Shown here: positions 54,026 through 64,000 of the stretch, in pieces | Layout: each line of letters opens with the position of its first letter | How positions within the stretch are numbered: position 1 is the stretch's first letter | Source of the DNA: Lysobacter sp036697405 | Lineage (GTDB): Bacteria > Pseudomonadota > Gammaproteobacteria > Xanthomonadales > Xanthomonadaceae | Reading direction: 5' to 3' | NCBI RefSeq assembly: GCF_036697405.1 | Contig: NZ_JBAHWA010000001.1 | Span: forward strand, 930,001 to 994,000 | DNA length: 64,000 nt | Program-made: the position numbers and the translations under genes | Notes under the pieces: model-generated | Databases searched by the model: none | The model's input: only the letters and a program-made list of their open reading frames with translations | What the model was told of the DNA's origin: nothing

Positions 54026-55131
54026 GCGATCTCTCCCCGGCTGTATTCGACGAATAGGCGCTCTAGCGCGCGGCGGGCCAAAGCTGCATCAGGCCCGCCG
54101 GCTTCTATCCGGGCATTGAGCTTAGCCGCCGCTACACCGAGGACGCCCTCTACCGCCAAAGTGTCCAAATCCTCCCGCGTCGGGCTTACCACCAGCTCCG
54201 AGGCCCGCACCTCTAGGTCGCGCAGTCGGTGTGCGATCTCGTCCTCCAGCTTGCTGAGGATGGCCGAACGATCCCCCAGGTTCGTGATCCCGCTCAGGGA
54301 TAGCTTTAGGAGGCTAGCCGACGGATCGACCGTGCCCAGCAGCGCCTCAACTTGGGCGTCGAAGTCGGCCAGATCGCTCACGATCCAGTCGCGCGTGATC
54401 CAGCGAAAGCGCCCGGTCTGAATTGGACTCACCTGAGGCGCACGCCCCGGTTCCAGATCGACTAGTAGCGCATATCCCGGTGCGTCGCGCTTGAAGCGAT
54501 CGGTCTCGGGGGTGCCCGAATACCAGGTCCAAGCGTCGACCTCCAGCACGCCGTGCCAATCGCCCAACGCCAGGTAATCCAGGTTCGAGCGGCGGGCCCG
54601 ATCGGGTGCGATCTGGTTACCCGCCTCTCCTTGGGACCCGAAGTCCCGAATGGATCCATGGGCTAGGCCGATCCGCAAGCGGGCGCCCGGCGTGTCCATG
54701 GCGTCGAAGGCCTCAGTGGGGTCGTCCAAGTTGAGCCGGTAGGTCAGCGGCGCCGGCAGGAGCCATGATCCGGGTTCGATTTCGTGGGGCCTGGCTTCGG
54801 ACAGCACGACGATGCGATCGCTGGCGCGCTTGCGCACCCGGTCCCAGAGCCCGTCGTTGCGTACGAAGTCGTGGTTGCCCGGGAGCAGCCACCATCGGCA
54901 CGGGTGGCGTTCCATGCGGGAAATCGCCTGAACGATGGTGCGATCTCCCGGACCCTCGGTGTCAAAGATGTCGCCGGCGACCAATACATGGTCGACGCCC
55001 TGGTCGGTGGCGGCCCGTCCGATCGCGTCGATGGCGTCGAAGCGCGCTTCTGTCAGTGCGGCCCGCACCTCCGGCTGAAAGCGCCCGAAGGCCTTACCGA
55101 GTTGCCAGTCGGCAGTATGAATGAACTTCAT
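54022..55131 (-). CDS. YhaO-like (Mre11/SbcD-type) metallophosphoesterase nuclease
   Basis: 369 residues. The two-metal phosphoesterase motifs are FIHTADWQLGK (Asp-x-His-type first motif, ~3-13), LVAGDIFDTEG (GD motif), LLPGNHDFV (GNHD), GLAHGSI and ALGDWH. The C-terminal ~120 residues form the ATPase-contacting cap. It is the nuclease partner of the YhaN-like ATPase, coupled by ATGA. Together they resemble SbcCD. In a mobile island the pair may protect against phage DNA or process the element's own ends. No third subunit is evident. Confidence 0.87.
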   Translation of the reverse strand: MKFIHTADWQLGKAFGRFQPEVRAALTEARFDAIDAIGRAATDQGVDHVLVAGDIFDTEGPGDRTIVQAISRMERHPCRWWLLPGNHDFVRNDGLWDRVRKRASDRIVVLSEARPHEIEPGSWLLPAPLTYRLNLDDPTEAFDAMDTPGARLRIGLAHGSIRDFGSQGEAGNQIAPDRARRSNLDYLALGDWHGVLEVDAWTWYSGTPETDRFKRDAPGYALLVDLEPGRAPQVSPIQTGRFRWITRDWIVSDLADFDAQVEALLGTVDPSASLLKLSLSGITNLGDRSAILSKLEDEIAHRLRDLEVRASELVVSPTREDLDTLAVEGVLGVAAAKLNARIEAGGPDAALARRALERLFVEYSRGEIA

Positions 55132-55352
55132 AGGGTCCCCTACCCTGGGTGAGCACCAGGCGCGTCCGTCCTGAGCAGGAGACTACCAACGCGCCGGCGG
55201 ACGCGCATCCATCCTGACCACCGGACCGTTGCTGGGCAAAATAGGTCCTCGACCGGCCCTTGCGACTGCGAAAAATGCCGCTCGAACGGCGCGCCGTTCG
55301 AGCGTGCTGGTCTCTAATACGACGACCAGACCATGGTGGCGCCCTATTCCTT

Positions 55353-55757
55353 TCAAGCTCGCTCATTGGCCTCCGCAGTCGATGCCGCGTCGATCGCCGC
55401 ATCCACGATCCGGCGGGCGATCTCGTATGTCATGGGCTCATGGCGACCGATGAAATTCGCGTGCTCTACCTGCGTGCGATCAAATTGGACCGCCATCGGC
55501 TCGGTAGAGATCACCGCACTGGGTAGCTCGTCAGCGACAAATGCGCACACCTGAAAGCCATGACAAACAGGGGGAGACACAAAGTCTCGGATCCACTTCG
55601 CCTCATCTGCTCGACGCTTTTGCACGATGTCGAGCACCCCGCCATAAGCAGGAAGAAGCTCCTCGATCAGCAGATACAAACGCTTGGCAATCTCATCTGG
55701 ACGCCTGCTGAAAAGTGTTTGTCGATGCGCATGGGTAAATTTAACAGAGATCAGCAA
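55353..55757 (-). CDS. Hypothetical protein
   Basis: 134 residues from a TTG at 55757 with only weak upstream purines, so the start is uncertain. The protein reads as a mixed alpha/beta fold (RLYLLIEELLPAYGGVLDIV, GFQVCAFVADELPSAVIST, IARRIVDAAIDAAS). There is no signal peptide. It sits between the YhaO-like gene and the integrase, on the same strand. No family recognised. Confidence 0.5.
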   Translation of the reverse strand: MLISVKFTHAHRQTLFSRRPDEIAKRLYLLIEELLPAYGGVLDIVQKRRADEAKWIRDFVSPPVCHGFQVCAFVADELPSAVISTEPMAVQFDRTQVEHANFIGRHEPMTYEIARRIVDAAIDAASTAEANERA

Positions 55758-55878
55758 CCCGACTACCCTATCCCTCTAGCCCAAAGACCGCCAGATCTTT
55801 GAGGCGACCAAAAAGACGGAATTGGAGGGTGTAGACTGTGGTTCGTCCCGCTGCATCCTCCTCTTCTACTTTCAACTA

Positions 55879-55904
55879 AACGGACCAGAGATGGTCCGTT
55901 TTTT
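55879..55904. terminator. Hairpin with T-run, probable terminator
   Basis: Stem AACGGACC/GGTCCGTT with loop AGAGAT, followed by TTTT on the plus strand and a shorter T-run on the minus strand. It lies just beyond the stop of the leftward integrase and probably works in both directions, isolating the integrase from the YhaNO side. Confidence 0.75.
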
Positions 55905-55954
55905 ATTGTTGCGCGCACACTCCTGAAAAGCGGCGGCAAAAGCAGCATGCAGCG

Positions 55955-57441
55955 CTAGAGCAATGCAGTTGCTACGAAGGGCGCGCTTTGCAGCATCATG
56001 CGCTCAACGCGGATAAGTTCCTCTGAAAGCCGCGCTCCATCCACTCTAGCGTAACGACCTGTCACATCCCTCAGATCGTGATGGTTAAGCAGCCGCTTGA
56101 CCACGGCATAGGAGGTCATCTCCTCCGCTACTGTGGCAAAGGTGCGCCGCAGATCATGGGTCCGCAACTCCTCGATCTCACCTGCCTTCTTGAGCCCCTG
56201 AAGGATCGCCTTGCTATCGAGGTAATGACCTTGGGCCGCCTTGCTGCTGCGAGCCGGAAAGACCCAAGGCGTCTTGCCTTCCCGAGACGCTTCTTCCCGA
56301 AGCTCCAGGATCCGCCGGGCTGCCGGTGCCAGCGGCAGAGTGTGGGTCGTCCCATTCTTTGTGTCGAAGAAGGACACCCAGCCGGCTTCCAGGTCCGCCC
56401 AGGAGCAGATGCTGGCCTCCTCCTTGGTAATCCGGTGGCGCCAGCGCAGGGGCGCGGCCTCGCCCCGCCGGGTGCCCCACAGCAGGGTGAGCAGCAGGTA
56501 ATCACAGGCTGTCCGGTAATTGGGCACCTTCCGCTTGGTCCACAGCGCCTCCAGGAAGCGCCCCAGAGAGCCATCTCGCAGTTGCAGTGGGTTCCGGACA
56601 CCGGCAGCCTCGTAGTGCTCCTCCAACTGCTTGCGCGTGCGGTAGCGCCCCTCGTCGCGCAAGACATGGAGGGGGTTGATCTGGAGCGAGGGCGGCCGAC
56701 CGGCATTGGCCGCGACGCGCCGTTCGCGCGTCATGCAGTAGTCGGTCGCCCTGCTGACCCAGCGGAACGTAAGTTCCGCCGTAGTCACGGTCGGGCTGTC
56801 GTAGGCTTCTGAGCTCGTCCTGGCGCGCTTCGTGCCGGCCACAAGAGTCCGCTTACCGCGGGCGAGCGTATCGAAGGCTTCCAGGATCCGCCTTTCGGTA
56901 GCTAAATCCCCAATCGTCCGGTCGTCCAACGCAATCTCGGCCCGTCCCAGCGCTTTATGGCTTGTTCCAGGCCCCGCAGACTGCTGTCCTTGGCCGGCTT
57001 GGCACGCTCGACCAGGTGCCTGCGATACATGGCCACGCACTGAGCCACCGTCATGGCGGCGCCCCGCATATCCTCTTGTGCAACCTCGCGGGCCTCGGCC
57101 GGCGTCCGCCCCGTAGCCCGCATCGCCTCCAGGGCGGCCCGGGCATTTTCCCGGGCCTTGGCCAGCGTCAGGTCCCGGCAGTTGCCGATCGTGGCTTTCA
57201 TGACCCGCTTGCCCACCCGACGCTGCAGGACATAGCTCATATTGGTCCGGTTGACGGCCACCCCGAAGCCCACGGGGGCGTCCCGGTGACTGTCAAAGAT
57301 CACATAGCGCTTCTGCTCCGTATTCGGGGCAAAATTAACGATCTTGCCCGTGGCACCGATGACGGGGATGCGCGTGAACGACAGCTGTTCCTTGACCATG
57401 GCGGGCGTGAGCGCCACCTTCCTGGACGGCCTACCTTCCAT
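55955..57441 (-). pseudogene. Island tyrosine integrase, interrupted by a one-base frameshift
   Basis: Two abutting frames together make a complete integrase of about 495 residues. The first (57441 to ~56940) holds the arm-binding region (VIGATGKIVNFAPN). The second (~56940 to 55955) holds the core and catalytic domains: LLWGTRRGEAAPLRW (Arg), HDLRRTF (H-x-L-R-R; His, Arg), NHHDLRDVTGRYA (His, Tyr). Reading switches at the GGG/CCC run near 56941-56943, where one G added would restore a single frame. It is either a real loss of function, programmed slippage, or a sequencing error. ATG 57441 has GGAG nearby; ATG 57399 and 57519 are alternatives. It points away from mutS and matches the remnant at 26593. 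Confidence 0.85.
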
Positions 57442-57454
57442 GTGTAGCTCCAAG
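57442..57454 (+). repeat. Right copy of the terminal 13-bp inverted repeat
   Basis: GTGTAGCTCCAAG is the exact reverse complement of the left copy at 26961-26973. It overlaps the probable ribosome site of the integrase, so it may combine arm binding with control of integrase expression. This is inferred. Confidence 0.55.
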
Positions 57455-57585
57455 ATCCGTCTTGCTGGCTGGACGTTAGCGCAGCGCGGCACACTGGCGC
57501 TACAACTCGGTGTGTTCACTTGCCCTCACCTGTCCAAGCTTGTCCATACTCCGCTGAGCCGAGAAGCCATAAACCCTTGAATCAA

Positions 57586-60201
<2,616 letters not shown>

Positions 60202-60279
60202 CGCCCCGCACACGCCTGCGGCGCGGAAGCGCGCAGGCGACCGGCTAGACTTGCTGCCGGAACGGACACCGGAGCGATC

Positions 60280-63200
60280 GTGGAGACCCTGCTATTCGTG
60301 GCCGGCTTGGTGGCCGGATTGATCCTGGCGCGACTGTATCGCCCCGCCGCCGCACAGGCGGCGCCGGCCGCCGACGCAGCGAGCGATGCCGAAGCGGCCG
60401 ACCAGGCCGCCACGCTCCCGCCGCCCGACGCCGCGCCGGAAGGCGCGCAGGAAACGCCGGCCGACCGGCTCGCGCGCCTGGTGCGCGAGGTCATGGCCCA
60501 CGACGACCGCATCCAGCGGCCGCAGGACCTGATGGCGCAGGCCGAGTTCCAGCAGGGCACCGACCTGCTCGCCGGCCCGGACTTCGACGCCGCCGAACTG
60601 CTGCGCCAGGTGCCGGGCAACGGCTACGTGCTGCAGTCGATGGCGATACGCGCCGCCTCGCGCCGCGACGACGTCGCGATCGAACCGCTGCTGGAACAGG
60701 CCGGGCAGCTCGGCGCGTATCCGCTGTACTTCCTGGTCGAGGCGCTGCGCGCGCGACCCGATGCGGCCGCGCGCCTGCTCACGCTCATGCGTTACGCCCA
60801 GCCCTGGTGGTGGGAGTTCGTGCCGCTGCGCCAACAACTGCGCGACTACTTGCAAGCGGCCGAAGGCGTCGCCGCCCCGCCGGCGGTCCTGCCGGCGCTG
60901 GACGAGCTCGACGAGGACGCCGTCATCCAATTGCGCGATACCCTCAAGCGCTTCCAGTCGCCGCTGCTGGCGCCATTGCAGGAGCAGGCCGAGCTGGCCG
61001 TGGGCGCGCGCCGCGAGAACCGCGTGCTGGGCAGCTTCGGGCGCGTCAACCCGGCGCTGAAGGCGCGCACGCGCATCGTCCACGACGAGCTGGCCGCGCA
61101 ACTGCAGCGGTTGCACGAACTCTACGCCGGCGACGAGGCCGCCTCGGTGCTGGTGTCGGGCGAACACGGGGTCGGCAAGAGCGTGCTGATCGACTTGCTC
61201 ACCCAACGCCTGCGCGACGAGGGCTGGCTGGTGTTCGAGGCTTCGGCCGCGGAGGTGCTGGCCGGCCAAAGCTATATCGGCGAACTGGAAGAGCGCATGC
61301 GCGAGATGCTGGCGGTGCTCAACCGCAAGCGCGCGCTATGGCGGGTGCCGGAGTTCGTCGACCTGCTGGCCAAGGGCGCGCATTCGCGCGATCCGCGCGG
61401 CCTGCTGGATCTGGTGTTGCCGGCGATCGAACGCGGCGAGCTGCGCCTGATCGGCGAAGTCACGCCACGCCAGCTGGCGCAATTGCTGATCGCGCGGCCG
61501 GTGATCAAGCACCACTTCCAGATCCTGGGCCTGGCGCCGCTGGACCCGGCCGCGATGGACCCGGTCGCGCAGAGCTGGGCGCAGGCCGAACGCGAGCGCC
61601 ACGGGCGCGAGGTCGCCGACGCGCGCACCCTCACCGAGGCCGCGCGCATGGCCGCGCAGTATTTCCCCGAGCAGCAGGAGCCCGGCCGCCTGCTACGCCT
61701 GCTCGACGACGCCATGCAGGCCGCCACCACGGCCGATCCGCCGACCCTGCCGCTGGACGCCGAGCAGGTGCTGGTCACGATCGCGCGCCGCAGCGGCCTG
61801 CCGCTGGACGTGATCGACGACCGTCAAAGCCTGGACCTGGAGCGCCTGCGCGCGTTCTTCCGCACCCGCGTGATCGGCCAGGACGAGGCGGTCGACGCCC
61901 TGCTCGACCGCATCGCCATGCTCAAGGCCGGGCTCAGCGACAACGGCCGCCCGATCGGCGTGTTCCTGTTCGCCGGCCCCACCGGCACCGGCAAGACCGA
62001 ACTGGCCAAGGCGCTGAGCGAGCTGCTGTTCGGCAGCGACGAGCGCCTGCTGCGCCTGGACATGAGCGAGTTCCAATCCGAGGACGCGGCCTGGCGCCTG
62101 ACCGCGGACGAGGACGCCAACGGCGGCGTGCGCTCGCTGACCGCGCGCATCCGCGAGCAGCCGTTCTCGGTGGTGCTGCTGGACGAGTTCGAGAAGTCGC
62201 ATCCCAAGGTGTGGGACCTGTTCCTGCAGGTGTTCGACGACGCCCGCCTCAGCGACCGCAGCGGCAACACCGTCGACTTCCGCCACAGCATCATCATCCT
62301 GACCAGCAACATCGGCTCGACCATCTCGCGCAACGCCGGGCCGGGCTTCACCTCGGCGCGCGGCGGCTATTCGCGGCTCGCGGTCGAGAAGGCCCTGTTC
62401 GACACCTTCCGGCGCGAGTTCATCAACCGCATCGACCGGGTGGTGCTGTTCAATCCGCTCGATCGCAACCTCATGCGCGAGATCCTGCGCAAGGAGCTGG
62501 ACCGCGTGCTGACCCGGCGCGGCCTGCGCAATCGCGACTGGGCGGTGGAATGGGAACCGTCCGCGATCGAGTTCCTGCTCGACAAGGGCTTCACCCCGGA
62601 CCTGGGCGCGCGCCCCTTGCGGCGCGCGATCGAGCACTACCTGCTGGCCCCGTTGGCGCGCAGCATCGTCGAACATCGCGCGCCGCAGGGCGATCAGTTC
62701 CTGTTCGTGCGCAGCGCCGGCGACAAGCTCGAGGTCGAGTTCATCGATCCCGAGCCGGCGCTCGCGGCACCGGCTGCGCACGGCGGCGACGCCGGGCCGG
62801 CGCACGACGGCGGCGACCTGCGCGACCTGGTGTACGCGCCGGCCACCGACGCCGACGCGGTCGCGCGCCTGGACGCGCGGCTGGCGGCCTTGGAGGAGAT
62901 CGTGCTGGGCCCGGCCTGGCGCGGCGAGCGCGAGGCCGACTACGCGCGCATGGCCGCGGCCGAGTTCTGGAACTCGCCCGATCGCCACGGCGTGCTCGAC
63001 CGGATCGAGCGCCGCGACCGCATCGAAAGCGCGCTGGACACCGCCCTGCGCATGCACCAGCGCCTCAGCCGCGATGGCGGCAACGCCAGCTTCGCCCGGT
63101 CGCTGGCGCAGCTGCTGTTCCTGCTGGGGCTGGCGGTGGACGCCTTGCGCGCGCAACGGCCGCAGGACGCGCTGATCGAGATCGACCTCAGCGAATCGGC

Positions 63201-63624
63201 GCAGCAGCGCCTGGGCGAGGACCTGCGCCTGTGGTGGCAGCGCGTCGTGCGCATGTACCGGGCCTGGGCGCAACGCCGCAACATGCGCGTGCAGGTGCTG
63301 CGCGAGGACCCGGAGCGCTGCAGCGCCTGGCTGGCGGTGAGCGGCTTCGGCGCCTTCGACCTGCTGGAGAGCGAATCCGGCCTGCACGTCTACGAGGACA
63401 AGGTCGACGACAACACCCTGCGCCTGTCGGTGCTGGTGCAGGTCGCGCCGGACCTGCCGGGCCGCGCGCGCCAGTCGCAGGGCGCGCCCGAGGGCGAGCG
63501 GCGCATCTGCCGGCGCTATCGTCAGGCGCCCTCGCCGCTGGTGCGCGACAGCGTGCGCGGCTGGCGCAGCGGCCGCCTGGACCGGGTCCTGGACGGCGAG
63601 TTCGACGTGATCCAGGGCGGCTGA
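60280..63624 (+). CDS. ClpA/B-type double AAA+ ATPase with release-factor-like C-terminus
   Basis: 1114 residues from a GTG at 60280. A single N-terminal membrane helix (LLFVAGLVAGLILARLY) is followed by an Ala/Pro linker, then two AAA+ modules: Walker A SGEHGVGKS (~297-305) and, in the second, GPTGTGKTE (~570) with LLDEFEKSHP as Walker B and RPLRRAIEHYLL in the sensor-2 region. The C-terminal ~260 residues resemble the PCRF/domain-2 part of class I release factors (LRLWWQRVVRMYRAWAQRR, GAFDLLESESGLHVYED) but have no GGQ motif. It is probably a membrane-attached unfoldase with a ribosome- or protein-binding domain. It is not a normal ClpA or ClpB. It follows mutS by 78 bases. Confidence 0.8.
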   Translation: METLLFVAGLVAGLILARLYRPAAAQAAPAADAASDAEAADQAATLPPPDAAPEGAQETPADRLARLVREVMAHDDRIQRPQDLMAQAEFQQGTDLLAGPDFDAAELLRQVPGNGYVLQSMAIRAASRRDDVAIEPLLEQAGQLGAYPLYFLVEALRARPDAAARLLTLMRYAQPWWWEFVPLRQQLRDYLQAAEGVAAPPAVLPALDELDEDAVIQLRDTLKRFQSPLLAPLQEQAELAVGARRENRVLGSFGRVNPALKARTRIVHDELAAQLQRLHELYAGDEAASVLVSGEHGVGKSVLIDLLTQRLRDEGWLVFEASAAEVLAGQSYIGELEERMREMLAVLNRKRALWRVPEFVDLLAKGAHSRDPRGLLDLVLPAIERGELRLIGEVTPRQLAQLLIARPVIKHHFQILGLAPLDPAAMDPVAQSWAQAERERHGREVADARTLTEAARMAAQYFPEQQEPGRLLRLLDDAMQAATTADPPTLPLDAEQVLVTIARRSGLPLDVIDDRQSLDLERLRAFFRTRVIGQDEAVDALLDRIAMLKAGLSDNGRPIGVFLFAGPTGTGKTELAKALSELLFGSDERLLRLDMSEFQSEDAAWRLTADEDANGGVRSLTARIREQPFSVVLLDEFEKSHPKVWDLFLQVFDDARLSDRSGNTVDFRHSIIILTSNIGSTISRNAGPGFTSARGGYSRLAVEKALFDTFRREFINRIDRVVLFNPLDRNLMREILRKELDRVLTRRGLRNRDWAVEWEPSAIEFLLDKGFTPDLGARPLRRAIEHYLLAPLARSIVEHRAPQGDQFLFVRSAGDKLEVEFIDPEPALAAPAAHGGDAGPAHDGGDLRDLVYAPATDADAVARLDARLAALEEIVLGPAWRGEREADYARMAAAEFWNSPDRHGVLDRIERRDRIESALDTALRMHQRLSRDGGNASFARSLAQLLFLLGLAVDALRAQRPQDALIEIDLSESAQQRLGEDLRLWWQRVVRMYRAWAQRRNMRVQVLREDPERCSAWLAVSGFGAFDLLESESGLHVYEDKVDDNTLRLSVLVQVAPDLPGRARQSQGAPEGERRICRRYRQAPSPLVRDSVRGWRSGRLDRVLDGEFDVIQGG

Positions 63625-63711
63625 GCCGCCCTTCGAGCCGGCGGCGCCGCGCCGTCGGCCCTTGCCGCATCGCGCTATCGCGGTCACGACGCCGGCGCCG
63701 CCGAAAGCCGA

Positions 63712-63999
63712 TCATCGCCAGGACGCCGGCGGTCGCGGCCGCCCTTTCGATAGCTCCATCCTATCGAATACGTCGAAAGTATCGATTTCCCATGCGTATC
63801 CGGCCGACATATCGTCCATGGGCGCCTGCGGCTTTTCCCCTCCCCCCATGAAGGCGAGCGAATGATCGAACCGCCGACACATCCGTAAGCGAAGTTCGAA
63901 CGGAGCCATCGACGACTCCGTTCGCGCATCGGCATCCGCGCTTCCATCCCACCCAATCGTTGCGTCCGCACCGTCAACAGCGAAGAGGCAGTCACCCAT
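63712..63999 (-). CDS. Possible small protein at the window edge
   Basis: Up to 95 residues on the minus strand from an ATG at 63999. The composition looks protein-like (FELRLRMCRRFDHSLAFMGGG; YAWEIDTFDVFDRMELSK) and GC at third positions is mixed. Nothing resembling a known family was found, and the start lies at the end of the window, so a longer gene is possible. The rest of 63625-64000 shows no other gene. Confidence 0.3.
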   Translation of the reverse strand: MGDCLFAVDGADATIGWDGSADADARTESSMAPFELRLRMCRRFDHSLAFMGGGEKPQAPMDDMSAGYAWEIDTFDVFDRMELSKGRPRPPASWR

Positions 64000-64000
64000 G

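Noticed and set aside
55820..55870. tRNA/tmRNA-like end (GGTTCGTCCCGC)
   Set aside because: It lacks the conserved A of the T-loop and no acceptor or anticodon arms pair around it. The island's integration site is clearly in mutS.
60807..63851. A 1014-codon plus-strand frame in the last 4 kb
   Set aside because: It is an alternate frame of the AAA+ ATPase, Arg/Ala/Gly-rich with no domains.

Overview
The window looks like a chromosomal segment of a high-GC gammaproteobacterium of the Xanthomonadaceae/Lysobacteraceae, probably a Lysobacter relative. This is inferred from the GC-rich codon use of the flanking genes, an exopolysaccharide locus with exosortase-system-like hydrolases and a GumD/WcaJ-type sugar transferase, a CRP/Clp-like site upstream of a secreted surface protein, and a typical proteobacterial mutS. 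No tRNA, rRNA or CRISPR array was seen.

Region 1 (1-25.3 kb) is an exopolysaccharide/secondary-metabolite locus. Plus-strand genes are a glycosyltransferase end, a Wzy-type polymerase, a beta-helix surface lipoprotein, a CapK-like AMP ligase, a hexapeptide acetyltransferase, and a second, longer beta-helix paralogue ended by a strong terminator. Minus-strand genes are a YdcF-like protein, a Wzx flippase, a formyltransferase-like/beta-propeller fusion, two alpha/beta hydrolases in ATGA overlaps, and a large A-T-KS-AT-T-C-A-T NRPS-PKS without thioesterase. The binding-pocket codes read as Thr for module 1 and Gly-like for the last module. A J-domain-like membrane protein, a multi-pass membrane protein and the initiating sugar-phosphate transferase close the locus.

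Region 2 (25.7-26.9 kb) is the scar next to mutS: a secreted hypothetical protein, the N-terminal remnant of an integrase from an earlier element, and a broken 26-codon mutS start.

Region 3 (about 26.9-57.6 kb) is a ~30.7 kb genomic island inserted in codon ~20 of mutS. It is bounded by a 22-bp direct repeat and carries a frameshifted tyrosine integrase at its right end. The island brings its own mutS start and leader, so the reading frame is restored. The cargo looks like a defence/stress island. Its core is a Ter-type cluster: a TerB-domain membrane protein, a BrxD-like ATPase, an Lhr-like helicase and a voltage-gated K+ channel in a tightly overlapping run, followed by a TerY-like VWA protein, a PP2C phosphatase, a TerYP-like kinase with an OB-fold, and a PLD-family nuclease. 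Around it lie a MazG-like pyrophosphohydrolase, a triple-repeat protein, a lipoprotein pair, a poly-gamma-glutamate hydrolase-like protein, a putative PD-(D/E)XK nuclease, a second tyrosine recombinase with an H-NS-like silencer, a TIR protein with a partner, a TumE-like toxin with an unusually large HTH/ImmA-like regulator, and a YhaN/YhaO (Rad50/Mre11-like) pair.

Region 4 (57.6-64 kb) is core chromosome again: full-length mutS and a ClpA/B-type double AAA+ ATPase with a release-factor-like C-terminal domain. The strongest candidates for new biology are the Ter/BrxD/helicase/channel cluster, the recurrent use of mutS as an integration site, and the TumE plus HTH-ImmA-like pair.
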